Assembly (NCBI GenBank): GCA_963978905.1
Contig: OZ022256.1
Location: forward strand, 479,501-543,500
DNA length: 64,000 bases
DNA from: Trichostrongylus colubriformis
Taxonomy: Eukaryota; Nematoda; Chromadorea; Rhabditida; Trichostrongylidae
Direction of reading: 5' to 3'
This document shows, one piece after another, positions 52,921 to 64,000 of this stretch. The first letter of the stretch is position 1, and each line of letters begins with the position of its first letter. A program made the translations under genes and the position numbers. The notes below the pieces were generated by a model. The model made no database searches. It worked only from the letters and a program-made list of their open reading frames with translations, and was not told the origin of the DNA.

Positions 52921-53459
52921 TATAAGGGAAGATACGATAAATGTGATGAAACTGACTAAGGGTTCAACCAGAAACCAATATTTAACTAAATGATTAACTG
53001 AAAATTTCGAACGACATACCACAAATAAGAAACGCGGTAAGACAAACTGAAATAAGGGCTTGAAGGTAATGGCAGGAGTAATTCGATTGTATCATTCGTT
53101 CCAATCTTTGATACTGGGCGGTGAGTCAGCTGCGTGGCGCAGCGGAAGGTGTCATCCGTGCTTCTGTTTGTCAAAAGTAGGATAAGCAAGTTTATCTTTG
53201 AGGCACCAAATGAAAGACAATATAAAGCCGGCAGAATGACATAACTATAAATACGTATTGGCATAACACAGTAGACCAAGGACACAGCGCACAGGGATGT
53301 CAATGTCTCGCAAAGCGAGGGCTTCCCCCTTGGGTGGTGTGTAGTGGCGGAGCTGCTGCCCCTGTCAAGGCAGACGATCGACTCCTCGACTTTTCGCTCC
53401 GCTGGATCGTCACGCCCTGAAACGCCTGCATGAGTCATCAGAAAAGCACGGGTCGTCAA
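52921..53459. other. No recognisable feature
   Basis: Minus strand open to 158 codons but without recognisable domain, and partly A/T-rich. Confidence 0.35.
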
Positions 53460-53790
53460 CACGGCGCGGCTTACAATTGGACGTCTTCACCACGAAAGCT
53501 GACACGTCAAGCACCACGTCATTCCGATCAATACGGCTTTGATACGATACGGCACGTATCATTCTGATGTCATGCTCAATACTCTACACCTTAGTCATTC
53601 CTCGGCAAAGTCGGCCCTAGGAGGCGGGCTGACATGAGAAAGGCGGATGAGGCCGCCTCCGCCACAGCTCAAGGTGGCTCTTACCGCGAAGGTTTTCGCC
53701 TTACATAGGCTTCTCAGACCCGCAATTTTTCGGTGAATGACCCCTTTTAAAATTCAGTATCACCCACATTACACCTATCACCGTCTACAA
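53460..53790. repeat. Mosaic dispersed repeat, copy 4
   Basis: 53470-53640 is the inverted counterpart of 27990-28150. 53640-53740 matches 29480-29590 directly. Confidence 0.55.
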
Positions 53791-54109
53791 GACGATATTG
53801 TAGAGAGGCGAGCGCATGGACAAAAGGTGTAAATAGGTAAAGAGCACGCTGTTTCCTTGGTTTTCCTGGAATTTTAAACTGTGAACAAGGTGTCCAGCTT
53901 CTGCAATCAAACATGCATATGCTGTGCTGCGACATCGGTACTTGATGTCTTGTTCACAATCCGCAGTTCCGAGACGACCACAGCAACATTGTATCCTTTA
54001 CCCCGATTTCATGCATGGCGCGATCCACAACGAAGCGCCAACCCCAATAGCCTTTTCGTTGGTCCGTCGTTTGCACAGCAAGCAATTTATTCGGAATTTA
54101 TTGATTAGC
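53791..54109. other. No recognisable feature
   Basis: About 320 bp with no supported gene. Confidence 0.35.
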
Positions 54110-54860
54110 TGTGGGGAGAGGAATTTATTCAAGGGTAACAGCGAGGATGAATACTCTAAACTAAAGGGATGAAAAAATTAGTTGATATGGACTTCTCTCA
54201 TATCTTACTACGATTGCAAGCACGTAAACTGGTGCCAGCGAGCCACTATGTGGATCGGAAAACCGTTTGTATTCACTGAGTTTGTTAACGAAATCCTCAC
54301 GCATGGCGCATCCCGCAGCGAGGCTAGCCGAGGCCAGTCGAGGCTCCGTTGGTCGCCTGGGAGCAAAAGATGGGTACAAAAGGCATAACGGATCAATTTT
54401 GGATCAATTTCTAAGAAATGCTGGCAAGATCTCGCCACTCCGAAAAAAAATTCCTCGACTGGCTCCCTTCGAAATAACTTCTTTCTTTCTAAAGATGTAG
54501 TACATTTTATGTAGTCATTAAGAAGCGGCAACTTCGCAGATTACGCAGCGGATTTCCGCTCTCATATGCTTAATTTAAAGGAAGTTTCGTACATTTGAAT
54601 TGGTGCACCTCGCAAATTTTTTAAATTTTCCTCGACTGGATTTGCATTTAGGGAATTTCGCCGGCATTAGGGAAACCAAGCGGCCAATAGATTGGGTCGA
54701 GGGACTTATTACGAAAACAGTTCACATTACTTCGAAAGATTGAGTTTTGATAAAGTTACAAGTATAAGTGCTCAGATTTACTATTGGGATGATACCGCGC
54801 TTTTATCGCGATGGCCGTGTCCCTGCAGTATTGCGACGCGGCAATCGCAGTGAAGCGCAT
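54110..54860 (+). mobile_element. Diverged partial copy of the TTGAGGA element
   Basis: Inverted relative to 10490-11380: the sense strand of the 121-residue ORF lies on + here (GATATGGACTTCTCTCATATC...CGCATGGCGCATCCC). Further right come CCTCGACTGG motifs and the AAGCGGCCAATAGATTG segment that reverses 10643-10660. Frames are broken. Confidence 0.55.
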
Positions 54861-55809
54861 TGCGTGGCTTTGTTTCAGTCACTAGCTTTTTTTTATCCTC
54901 CTTTTTTCATCCTTTTCCCCGCCGCACAACTTGTATGCCTTTAACCCCTTCCCTCTGTGATCAGAGGACGAGCACATGGCCCATGGTCATCGACGCTTCC
55001 GTTTCGGAATAGATGTATTGCATTTTGTTAGGTTCATAGTTTTCTTGCTTTGTCACGAGTTTGGCCTTAGCTTATAAACGTGGGCTCTTAATTCCCTTGA
55101 TAAATGGCAATGACTGAATAAAAACCACAAAAATAGCAGGAACTGAAGAAGCGGGTCTATTTTAAAGTTTTCCGTGACGCCACGCTGTCTAAAATACATC
55201 TTCCGAGATGAATGAATTCTTGCACGGCTTCTAATTTCATACTATGAGAAGCTGTTTATATGTTTCGGCTTCTCCGTAATAATTAGGCTCTGTGAGAGGA
55301 TGCAACCTTCTATCCATCGGCACCAACTGTGAGAAACGGTGCAGCCTGCATCCATATTCGCGGGATCTTCTTACTCAAATAAATAGGCGAAAGTGTAATA
55401 TGTGACAGGTGTTGTCCACTTTTTGGAATCGTCCCATTGTTTGAATCAATTATTCCATTTGTTTTCTCCCTGCTGTAGCGCTCTTACAACGCGACTTTTG
55501 CAACAGATAAGAGAGACTTCACTGATATTTTTTCATACCCTAATTGAAAAAATTGAATTGAATTGAGTTAATTGAAAAAACTCATGTGCACTTTTGTTCC
55601 GAAAGATTGATTCGTTTTTGGCAAACGCTTTTTGAAGGGTTCCACAAGCACATTCGGGTCTAAAATAAGGCGAGAAACCACCTAAGACTGCCTCCTCAAT
55701 TGGGGAATAGTGATAATGGGTTATCCCAACACTTGGCGCAATTTCGTCACCCCGCTTCCATAGCGCTGAGATCAGTAAAAATAAAAGGAAGAGCGATAAA
55801 GTTACCGGC
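54861..55809. other. No confirmed feature
   Basis: A minus-strand ORF (55814-55533) with a hydrophobic, signal-peptide-like start is present but has no recognised family and abuts the SINE. I leave it unannotated. Confidence 0.35.
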
Positions 55810-56052
55810 GCCAATCAATCCATTCTTGGATTGCGCCACGCATTCTAGGTTTCACTCATAGCGGTGGCAGGTGAATGAATTGGGCCTATACAATGACTTG
55901 TTGAAGAATCAACGCTTTCGTCCTCTCAGACCAATCTGGGTTCAGTTCACCGGCCCCGCAGGAATGGAAGGCTTGCCTGGCCTGAAAGGAGATTGATGCG
56001 GGATTTGGTGTCCGCGAGGGAAATGGGTCATCTGTTAAGCCCTTCATACTTT
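55810..56052 (-). mobile_element. tRNA-derived SINE, copy 2
   Basis: Shares body and orientation with the SINE at 36047-36308 (TCAATCC.TT.TTGG, CACGCATTCT, GGTGGCARGTGAATG, GGCCTATACAATNACTTG). The tRNA-like head (B-box remnant around AAATCCCGC) is more decayed. Confidence 0.6.
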
Positions 56053-56285
56053 GCAGTCCTGCGATAGGGCGTGGCTGTGTGTCGCTTGTCTCCACCTGTG
56101 CTGCCCTGTCTCGTTTCCTGCGTCATCTCTGCACTTCTCCGTGCCCCTCTCCCACACCACCTGTGAAAGCAGCTACTCTCTGCCTGCGCAGAGTATGAAC
56201 GCGGCCTTATTACACCACCTTCCTTATGAAAATACATTTTTTTTAGACAGTTATGGTCTTTCTCGCGCAAGGTCTAATGTTTCAG

Positions 56286-56398
56286 GAACGCGACGACTTC
56301 AGTGTACGCACTACGGTGATAACAACACTCGTTGTTCACTTATAGATCCAAATGTCGCCATCGAACAGAATCCGGGATGTTTTGAGGAAATCGACAAG
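56286..56398 (+). CDS. Candidate host exon 1, Cys-containing extracellular-type protein
   Basis: Bounded by acceptor ATGTTTCAG (an alternative TTTTTTTAG acceptor lies at 56246, same phase) and donor GACAAG|GTATGA. It encodes TRRLQCTHYGDNNTRCSL then IDPNVAIEQNPGCFEEIDK. I do not recognise the domain; the spaced cysteines suggest a secreted or extracellular module. The end phase (0) matches the candidate exon at 60761. Four kilobases of transposon lie between. Confidence 0.35.
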
Positions 56399-56439
56399 GT
56401 ATGATAGTTTGCTCGTGCGTCGATAGAAACACCGTTTGC

Positions 56440-56461
56440 CTCAAACTTGGATAATTAAACA
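56440..56461 (-). other. SL1-like sequence
   Basis: 20 of 22 bases match SL1 on the minus strand (ATCC for ACCC, and the first base), followed by GC. Isolated, with no SL RNA structure seen. Confidence 0.55.
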
Positions 56462-56566
56462 ATGGAAAAATGTTGTATAAGTAATAAGAAGCTGAATGAG
56501 GAAATAAAGAGAGAGGAGCGGACGCAGCCGCCCAAGACCGAGCAAGAGGAAGATAACTGTTATACA

Positions 56567-56648
56567 CAGTCAGCTCGCTCCGCCCATCCTAGACGTATAA
56601 ATACAGGACGATGCTCATACGTCTAGAATGGGCGGAGCGAGCTGACTG
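56567..56648. repeat. 82-bp hairpin
   Basis: Arms CAGTCAGCTCGCTCCGCCCA...CTAGACGTAT are inverted copies with one mismatch and an ~18-nt loop. Probably a palindromic MITE. Confidence 0.8.
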
Positions 56649-57461
56649 TAGATGAAGCTGGTGATAGACAGTGTTGACCTTTCGGAGCAGCTCGATCAGC
56701 CAGCAGATAACGAAAGTGAAAGTTACAATGATTAGTCATCGCTTAAGAAAGGGAAAGAGATAATTACAAGGAAACATACAATACATGGAAATTGTACATA
56801 CAATCGAAAGAAAAGGTAGCAAAAGATAGAGGGAATCCTCTATACAAGGTAAGAGATTTTGAAGAGATAAGATAGGTGTAGGTTTGAGTGCGAGATTGTC
56901 ATGCAGTCCTACACACACCATATTTTTCTCAGAAGCATTTACTGGGTAGCAAACTAGTTCGAGAATATCGTGGGCATGCTGACCGTCACTGTAGCGGAAG
57001 CTCAGAGAACTAATTATTTAGCAGAAACACAGCATTCAATAACCTCAGCGGAAGTTTCGCAAACTACTTTCCATCAGAGAGGGGGCATCCAGTAATTTTT
57101 GTGTTTTCTTCTTACTAGGGAAGAATTGCAACTCCCCACGGATCTTTAAATTGAGACCCTGATAAATCGATAGAGCTCTGAATGCTGGTTATAACTGTGG
57201 AAAACAAATTTGAAAATGTCATTCTGAAGCGAGTTAGGAGGGGTCAAAGTTTGCTTGTGATGCCTCATTGGCGAGACCATTCTTCATCAACAAGACCCGT
57301 TGACCTCGTTGAGTCAGAAACGACCATCGTGGCTCACTGGTAGTGTTCCAGGTCTGCCCGATAGTGATCAGGGATTTGTTCGCCGCCTGTGAAGTTCATT
57401 TTGCATTTTGTGTTTTATGGTCAGTAAGGCTTTTCTATCACTTTTGAACATTAAACTTGTA
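56649..57461. other. No confirmed feature
   Basis: Includes a weak tRNA-like stretch near 57323-57400 (GTGGCTCACTGGTAGTG...GGGATTTGTTCGCC), too degenerate to call. Confidence 0.35.
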
Positions 57462-58557
57462 CAGGCACCTAATCGCACCTATCACTTACACTGCCACTAT
57501 ACTCACAACGACTAACATTACTCACAAGAAAAGGATAGAAGGTCAAGAAGCCGTTTGTGACAAAAATGAGACACATACCATTACACGCTTTTTGGAGCTG
57601 ATTTCAAATCTGTATTCAAAATATGCCAAACGATCCTTTGAGTTATTTGTGGATTTTTCTGAATAAAAAATACTACTACATGATCCGCTCGGGAGCTAGA
57701 CGCATGGCGCGCGAGCTAGGCGTTTACGCACAAATTCGGTGGGATTTCCGATTCCCGATCTCCGGACCAAAACCAGGTGTGATTTTCGAATCAGGGAATC
57801 AAGTTACCTGGAAGTACAAGATTCTAGCCAATCGAGAATCTGACCAAATTACGGAAAAATTACTGGGCTATTGGGTGGCAACACATCAAATGAAGGAGAA
57901 GATGTTGACCCTTGCCGATGAAATGCTCTTACTTGACGCTTGATACGTACGTTTGGTGTAATGGGCGGGTGTAATAAGTAAGTCCAGGTTATCTTTGCTC
58001 AGAATGTACGATTTTTCTAAAAAAGTTCAAAAACTACCACTCACCCTCTGTCTGCCCCTAATTTCCAGAATTTTCGCCAAAAACTGTATTTGGCTAAAAG
58101 TTTACGCACAGGGGTAATCCGATCTCCTGTGCAATATCATAACCGTTCTACGCTAGTTCGTGTGCTATAGAAGTCTGTTCATATAAACAAGCTGGATCGT
58201 GAAGTTTTCTGCGATCTTGAAAGGATGGTGAAGAATACGAATATAGCAATTGTTATACATGAAACATTTTTAGGTCTCAATACGAAGGAGAGACTTATAA
58301 AAGCAAAAAATTACCTTTTCGGGAATCCCATCTATGGTCCCACCGCACGCAAATCGCAAGTGCATTCAGAAAAACCTTCATAGCCCCACTCAGAAGCAGA
58401 TTTTGACTACAGATTGCAAACCAGCGTCTAAAAACGCGTACAGAGATATGTGTCCCATTGGAAATGACCTTTTGGGCCTGATATCCTTATCTCGTGAGTA
58501 ATTTCAGTACTTGTAAATACAGTGGCAATGTAAATGACAGGTGTGATTAGGTGCCTG
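57462..58557 (+). mobile_element. TIR element with transposase-like remnant
   Basis: 1096 bp with ~47-bp inverted ends (CAGGCACCTAATCRCACCT, TTACAYTGCCACT). The left end follows TA. A + strand open frame inside (57623-57943) contains SGARRMARELGVYAQIR, which resembles the HTH of Tc/IS630-type transposases, but no DDE block is found. Probably a decayed Tc1-like element. Confidence 0.55.
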
Positions 58558-58973
58558 TGCTAGGAAGGTTCAAATGTGAAAGAAAAGCGTTCACTGACTA
58601 TGAAACACGAAATGAAAAAAGCGCTTCGGAGCAAACCCACGATCTCGCTTTTACTGATCTGCGACACCTGCCGTAAGCCACGGTGACCGTTGCTGACACA
58701 GCAACGGGTCGTGCTGACGAATGGTTCCGCCGGTGAGACATCGCAAGGAACTTTGTCACGGTACACCAGCAGTCGAGGATTCCTCAACGGGAGGGCGGGG
58801 GGGATGTGGGGGGAGGGTGGTCTTATTTGCCCGGAACGGGAGGGGGGGGTCGTTCCTCCAGAAGTCTGCTATAAGCGTTAGACTAAACTTTCAATAAGCA
58901 AATGAGGAGCGAAGGGTATTCCGCAGCGAACTCGTATGAGGAAATGAGAAATAAATATCCTTTTGTCTCAAAG
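58558..58973. other. G-rich interval with a TTGAGGA-type end
   Basis: GTCGAGGATTCCTCAACGG at 58773 resembles the end of the element at 10159-11741, followed by several poly-G runs. No gene seen. Confidence 0.35.
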
Positions 58974-59545
58974 GAATCGTCCGCAGAAAAATGAGTTTCT
59001 TTGTTGCCCATATAATTGAGTTGTATTACCCTAATAAGGGCATCATGCAAGGTTTTACGCGAAAAAAAATGAGAATTTGGTTAAGATACAGCTCTTAAAA
59101 TTCTTAGCCGGGTGGGCGGGGCCTCTGGGTAAGGCCCGTCCGTCGTCCTACGCGGCTGGAAACGAATAATGGGACTGTTTACGAAATCTTCTGCTCCTAC
59201 AATGCACCTTCGACTGCGGCGGACGACGAGGCGAGCACTTGGTCGGAGGTCTCGCCAACCAGGCCGAGAACCCGTCCCGTCATCCTACGCGGCTGGAAAC
59301 GAATAATGGGACTGTTTACGAAACTTTTTGCTCCTACAATGCACCTTCGACCGCGGCGGACGACGAGGTGAGCACTTGGCCGGAGGTCTCGCCAACCAGG
59401 CCGGGGACTTGTGGTACTATATCTTAGCCGAATTCACATTTTTTCGCGTGAAACTTTGCACGCGGCTCACATTAGGCAAATACAACATAAAGATATGGGT
59501 AACAGAAAAACTCATTTTTCCATGGACAATTCTTTCAAGTAAGAA
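58974..59545. mobile_element. Long-TIR MITE, copy 2
   Basis: About 130-bp imperfect inverted ends (AGAAAAATGAGTTTCT / AGAAAAACTCATTTTTC, GTTACCCATAT, TTTYACGCGAAAAAA) around a duplicated GC-rich core. Same family as 24520-24915. Confidence 0.6.
59136..59406. repeat. 133-bp tandem duplication (x2)
   Basis: Two copies with CCTACGCGGCTGGAAACGAA, GCTCCTACAATGCACCTTCG and GGAGGTCTCGCCAACCAGGC, differing at a handful of positions. Confidence 0.9.
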
Positions 59546-60760
59546 TACATAGCAATAAAACACACTGCAACTATACAATCCGGCAACATTTACTGGTACT
59601 GTAGAGGTCAAAAAGGGGGGTGATATTAGGTAGCTGTAGAGAGGGGGATCGCAGAGAAGCGGCTATTTTCCTGGACACCTGGGAATGCCTTGAATTTTAT
59701 CCCTACTCACTCGCTTCAGGATGGCATTTTACAATTTCTGGTTAAAGGAATTCAAGCCCAGTAGCACCGTTTGTGACTGTGAAACATAGACTCAATCCAA
59801 ACTCTGGAAATAATCGCTTGGTACACTGTAGGAAACCACATCCAGATCGCTTGAGCGACCTCGAGTTTGGGTGAACTTAAAAGCACCACGCGATGGCTTA
59901 GTGGTTCACTTTCTTGTGGCGAGTAGGATCTTTTATAACTACTCAGAATGCAGCTTTGTTGCGGATGCACGGTACACCCTCATAGTGTTGTGCCTCCTTG
60001 AACACAACCCAGCCACCCCCACCCAATCGAATCACAACCGGCAGTAGATGAACAGATTCCCATTGTGTAAGCTGCCTTCGTCATCGAAATGGTTGTTTCA
60101 TTCGAATATCTTCTCTCATTTAGTCTTTCCACGTGAGCTTCACGTTGGGAATCTGTTCTCTGAGGCAAGGAGTGATTTGGTTGGGTAAGCGTGGCTTGGT
60201 CGTGTTCAAGCAGGCACAACAGCGTGAGGGTGCACCGTGCGGCTTCAACAAAGGTGGGGTCTGGGCAATTATCTAAGGACCTGGTTGGCACAAGAAAGCG
60301 ACTATTCTGACCAACGCGTTGTGTGCATTTAAAGGCACATTCCAGGATTACTTTGAGTGGGTTGAAGCTCTAAATTATGAAATAAGAGGTACTGTGGAAC
60401 ACGCTAACAAAGAAAAGTCCGAAGTTCACGAAAAGGGCAAAAATAAGGTCTCCTGACATCTGGCCTTAAACGATATTACCGCGTGAGAACGAGTCTTCGA
60501 ATCAGTTCTCGCTGAATTGTATCATACGAAACTGTGGGATAACACCTGCTTCCTCGTGTCAACATTTTCTTTATCATTGTCATCTCATCCCTATTTTATA
60601 TAATCACACAAATCGCAGCCTCTTTGGCCACATTGTTGCCCGTTGCCACCGTCATTGCCAACAATCACGTGGGCGGGCCAGAGCTCCAGGTGTGGCCGAG
60701 CTGGCTTCAAAAGCTCCGCCCACTGCGGTGACTCATCATCGCGCTATGATATGTGCACAG
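59546..60760. other. No confirmed feature
   Basis: About 1.2 kb. A possible A-box-like TGGCTTAGTGG occurs at 59892 without a matching B box. No gene called. Confidence 0.35.
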
Positions 60761-60864
60761 CCTCCCTGTCCGCTTGGGGAACAATTAGATTATGAAGGGC
60801 TGCAATGTTTTCCTAATCCTGCTAATCCTGGATTGTGCCTTTCAAGACACTGGGGGCAATTTTG
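60761..60864 (+). CDS. Candidate host exon 2, Cys-rich module
   Basis: Acceptor GTGCACAG, donor TTTTG|GTATAC. It encodes PPCPLGEQLDYEGLQCF, then PNPANPGLCLSRHWGQF. The CPxGE...C...C pattern resembles the Cys-rich repeats found in many secreted nematode proteins (lustrin/EB-like). Starts in phase 0, fitting the phase-0 end of the exon at 56286. Both on + strand. Family and function are not established. Confidence 0.35.
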
Positions 60865-61245
60865 GTATACGATATGGGTTTACGGTAGCATGCAGCTCAT
60901 AACTTTGCATTCACGACGCCTTAACAGCACCTCGAGCGTGCACTCATTCGGTTTTCTCATTGCAGTCACACTTTCTCACCTTCGCTTATTCTCCCTTCCA
61001 TTGTTTCACTTGTTTGGTGCTGTGTGCACTTTGACTTGTTCAAAACCGTCATGAATGAAATTAAATTTGCCCCACGTGACTTCAAATGACAGAGGCGTCG
61101 GTCCGCCTAAAGTGTGAAGTTTGCGGTGAAACGCGCTCAAATCGCAATGGTGCCCCCAAAAGCACGTTTCTCAACGGGGTTTTCGCCACACACTGTATTT
61201 TCTAAGTTAAAATGTTCGTTAACATAGGACAATGTTGAGGCAGGG
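60865..61245. other. No recognisable feature
   Basis: Flank between the candidate exon and the tRNA-like segment. Nothing seen. Confidence 0.35.
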
Positions 61246-61323
61246 ATAGCCGAGTGGTTAAGAGTGTAGGCTCACGTCTGCACATTCAAGACCACTGGGT
61301 TCGATCCCCGCCGAGACTCAAAC
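61246..61323 (+). mobile_element. tRNA-like segment upstream of RTE LINE
   Basis: GGGATAGCCGAGTGGTTAAG (A box as in tRNA-Leu/Ser) and GGGTTCGATCCCC (B box) are correctly spaced, but the acceptor stem does not pair. Either the head of a SINE or part of the 5' region of the LINE that starts about 130 bp downstream. Confidence 0.5.
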
Positions 61324-61455
61324 TATGCCTTGTAAGAAATTGCAAAAAATGGTGCCAGCGTCAGGCCCAAGTTGACAGGCCAGCTGATGGAGAAACCCAG
61401 TCACACCCAATATGTTCAAAGGTTGCCAGAGAAACAGAGTCAATGCTAGGAGTCG

Positions 61456-62130
61456 ATGCTAAGTGACGCGCAGAACCCTCGCCCGAGTTCTGTGGTCAGT
61501 ATGCGAGGGCTACCGAGGGATGAACGACCTCGGCTGAAGAACTCAGTTCGAATAGGGACTCGGAACGTAGAATTGACCGGGAAGATTCGAGAGATTGCCG
61601 ACCTGATGAGTCGAGGAAACATCCAAATCAATCCAAACATCCAAACAATCCAATTCCTATTTATCCAGGAAACACACTGGAAAGGCGCTAAGGCAAGGGA
61701 GATTGGAGAGGGAATGAAACTCTTCTACAACGGCGAGCACACTAAACGGAACGGAGTGACCATCGCAGTAGCGGATTCCCTCAAAGATTGCGTCTGCGCC
61801 GTGAACAGGATCAGCGGTCGAATTATGGCAGTAAGGTTGGATACAGAGGAGGGGCACTGGATCATAGTAAGTGTATACGCAGCGCAAGCCACTTGTCCTG
61901 AGCACGAGAAGGACGAGTTCTATCTGAGCCTTGACGACGCCATCAGGTCAGTTCCGGAAGGCGATTACCTCACCGTAGCAGGCGATCTGAACGTCGGCAA
62001 AGACAGAAGAGGCTTAGAAAGGGTGCACGGAGGCAAAGGGCTGGGCGTAAGAAACGCTGAGGGAGAAAGGATACTGGACCTGGCCCCGGCCTATGACTTA
62101 GTGGTCTGCAGCACGTACTTCGCGAAATGA
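61456..62130 (+). pseudogene. RTE-type LINE, endonuclease domain
   Basis: 224-residue ORF from ATG 61456. Exo/endo motifs in order: RIGTRNVELTGKIREI, FLFIQETHWKG (Q-E-T), GRIMAVRLD, WIIVSVYA, and LTVAGDLNVGKDR (GDLN). The frame stops at 62128, just before the region (62165-62200, shifted frame) where the catalytic DH block should be (TEIDHIL). It would nick target DNA to prime reverse transcription. The stop and frameshifts through 62130-62510 show the copy is no longer intact. Confidence 0.85.
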
Positions 62131-62499
62131 GAGAGTCAAAAGGTAACTTATAGCAGTGGAGGGAGATAAACGGAAATCGACCATATACTCGGACAATAAG
62201 AAGATCAGCCCTCAAAACTGTGAAGGACATCAATGTACTGCCAGGAGAGGAACTGACTATCCAGTCCCTCTCCTGGACTACCCGACACAGACCCCTCCTA
62301 GCAGATATTGCCATAGAGCTCTCTAAAAAAACAAGGCTCAGGACCGCACGGCGAATCAGATGGTGGAAGCTGCACAAACAGGAAAGGGGTAACTAAAAAG
62401 AAGGATACTGGATATCGGTCTCCCAGACCCTGACGGGCCGCCTAAGGAGACTTGGAACAGAGCAGCTGAGATAATTCTGAAATGCGCGAAAGAAACGCT

Positions 62500-64000
62500 G
62501 GGGAAGACACGAGGTGGCTTGAAAGGAGACAAAGCAGCGTGGTTCTGGAATGAGGAGATTCAGAGGGTAGTGAAGAAGAAGGAGGCATACAAACGGTGGC
62601 AGAAAACGAAGAGCCCAGAACACCTCGACACCTACAAAAGTTGCAAGAAGCTTGCCAAGGCAGCTGTGGCCGAAGCAAAGAATACAGAGATGGATGCCTT
62701 GTACGAAAGGTTGGAAGGGAAGGAGGCAGAAAAGTTCGTCTTCAGGCTGGCCAAAGCGAGACATCGAGCCACCCAAAACATCGGGGTGGTCAAGGCGGTA
62801 AAGACCAGCGAGGGTACCATTCTGAGGAAACCAGACGAGGTCAAAAGGAGATGGCGGGAGTACTTCGATGGGCTTCTGAACGAACAGTTCCCTCGTAAGG
62901 AAAGCATCCTAACTTGGACAGCGGGAGAAGTTCGCCAGGTGCTGAGAAAAATGAAGAATGGAGAAGCCGTCGGTCCACATGGGGTGTCAATAGAGGCATG
63001 GAAGGCACTGGGAGAGTACGGAGTGAAGTGGCTCACACGCTTCCTGAACATGGTGACGGCCAGAAGAAAAATTCCGGTTGCGTGGAGGACCAGTACCATC
63101 GTCCCCATATTCAAGCAGAAGGGGGACGCAATGGAGTGCTCCAACTACCGTGGAATAAAGTTGACGGCTCATACCATGAAGCTGTATGAGCGGCTGATTG
63201 ACTTGAGGCTGAGGGAGCTGGTCACCATATCTCAGGAGCAGTTCGGATTCATGCCTGAGCGCTCCACCAGGGATGTCATCTTCATCCTTAGACAAGTGAT
63301 GGAAAAGTACCGTGAAAAGCGTAAGCCTTGCTACCTAGCCTTCCTGGACCTCGAAAAGGCCTTCGACCGTCTGCCACGACCAATAATCTGGAATTCTCTT
63401 CGAGAGCGACAGATACCAGAGCACCTCGTCACTCTTATACAGGATATGTACGATGGGGCTAAGGCGGTCAGCACCCGCAGGGAGTGACGGCGGAAATAGG
63501 GATCTCGGTTGGGGTACACCAAGGCTCAGCTCTAAGCCCGTTCCTCTTCCTGCTCACCTTGGATGGCATGGTGAAAGACCTCATGGAGGGACCACTGAGG
63601 ACCATTCTCTATGTTGACGACATTGCCCTGATAGCGGATACCAAAGAAGAACTCCAGGCGAAGGCAGAGATGGCAGGCAAGGCTGGCAGAGAACGGCTTG
63701 CGAGTAAACGTTAAGAAGACCAAATTCCTAAGCTCCGAAAACTGTCCGGTGTCCATCGTGGACAGCTATGGAGAAAGCACTGAAAAGGTTCAGGACTTCC
63801 GATACCTGGGAAGTGATATAGCCGAGAATGGTACGGTAGATCAGGCCGTGAAAGCTCAAATAAATACGGCATGGCTGAAATGGATAGAGTCCACAGGAAT
63901 CCTCTGCGATCGACGGTGCTCCAGGACTCTAAAGGGCAAGGTATATCGATCGGTGATAAGACCCGCAATGCTCTATGGCAGCGAGTGCTGGCCCATCACA
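62500..64000 (+). pseudogene. RTE-type LINE, reverse transcriptase domain (continues past window)
   Basis: The main frame 62519-63487 encodes the RT N-terminal linker (WFWNEEIQRVVKKKEAYKRW), KMKNGEAVGPHGVSIEAWK, STIVPIFKQKGD, NYRGIKLT, EQFGFMPERST and FLDLEKAFDRLPR (first catalytic Asp). A frameshift at about 63480 moves to the frame with HQGSALSPFLF and LYVDDIALIAD (63610, catalytic YVDD). A further shift near 63710 leads to KKTKFLSSENC, FRYLGSDI and LYGSECWPI at the edge. This belongs to the RTE clade and is better preserved than the LINE at 1290-4885, with essential motifs intact but at least two frameshifts. Confidence 0.88.

Noticed and set aside
55533..55814. Minus-strand 93-codon ORF with hydrophobic N-terminus (signal-peptide-like)
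   Set aside because: No recognised family, directly abuts a SINE, and composition after the first 20 residues could belong to a repeat. Insufficient to call a secreted protein.
57323..57400. tRNA-like stretch (TGGCTCACTGG ... GGGATTTGTTCGCC)
   Set aside because: B box degenerate and stems do not pair. Too weak for a tRNA or SINE call.
61246..61323. Functional tRNA-Leu or tRNA-Ser gene
   Set aside because: A and B boxes are good, but the acceptor and anticodon stems fail to pair, so it is reported only as tRNA-like.

Overview
The window is eukaryotic and almost certainly from a nematode. Three signals agree: 20-22 nt matches to the nematode SL1 spliced leader, a protein tyrosine phosphatase gene split by introns with TTTTCAG-type acceptors, and a BEL/Pao retroelement with an env-like gene of the phlebovirus-glycoprotein type known from nematode elements. 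A clade V (strongylid or hookworm-like) worm is my guess, not a demonstrated fact. I see no bacterial gene organisation, rRNA gene, CRISPR array or convincing functional tRNA gene.

Most of the sequence is transposon. 0-9 kb holds a decayed mariner, a broken RTE-type LINE split by a 1.45 kb TTA-flanked TIR element, a second mariner remnant and a Helitron-like element built of 265-bp repeats. 9-12.5 kb holds two ~510-bp Tc1/mariner-type non-autonomous elements and a TTGAGGA-ended element with a 121-residue unknown ORF. 12.87-22.34 kb is a complete, young BEL/Pao provirus on the minus strand: identical 290-bp LTRs, 5-bp target duplication, gag-pol, an env-like ORF and an additional coiled-coil ORF. 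Its LTR carries an almost exact SL1 sequence.

22.3-27.6 kb is a nest of MITEs, including a MULE-like element with a 10-bp target duplication and a palindromic mariner derivative inside. 27.6-50.1 kb is dominated by one family of Helitron-like elements (5' TC, 3' hairpin plus CTGG, between A and T), inferred from shared ends. One copy sits inside another and leaves a readable empty site. Different copies carry a 146-bp array, a (GTGTAT) array of about 1.4 kb and a 117-bp satellite of about 24 units. Among them lie exons of a host PTP gene (minus strand, 33.2-32.4 kb, possible upstream exons at 37.2 and 39.7 kb) and a Tc3-like transposon.

50-64 kb holds more TIR elements, a tRNA-derived SINE, two phase-compatible candidate exons of a cysteine-containing host protein (plus strand), and a second RTE-type LINE with intact RT motifs but frameshifts, running off the right edge and preceded by a tRNA-like segment.

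No host gene is complete here. The coherent units are the BEL provirus, probably replication-competent or recently so, and the Helitron-like family, which appears to be the main builder of tandem repeats in this interval.
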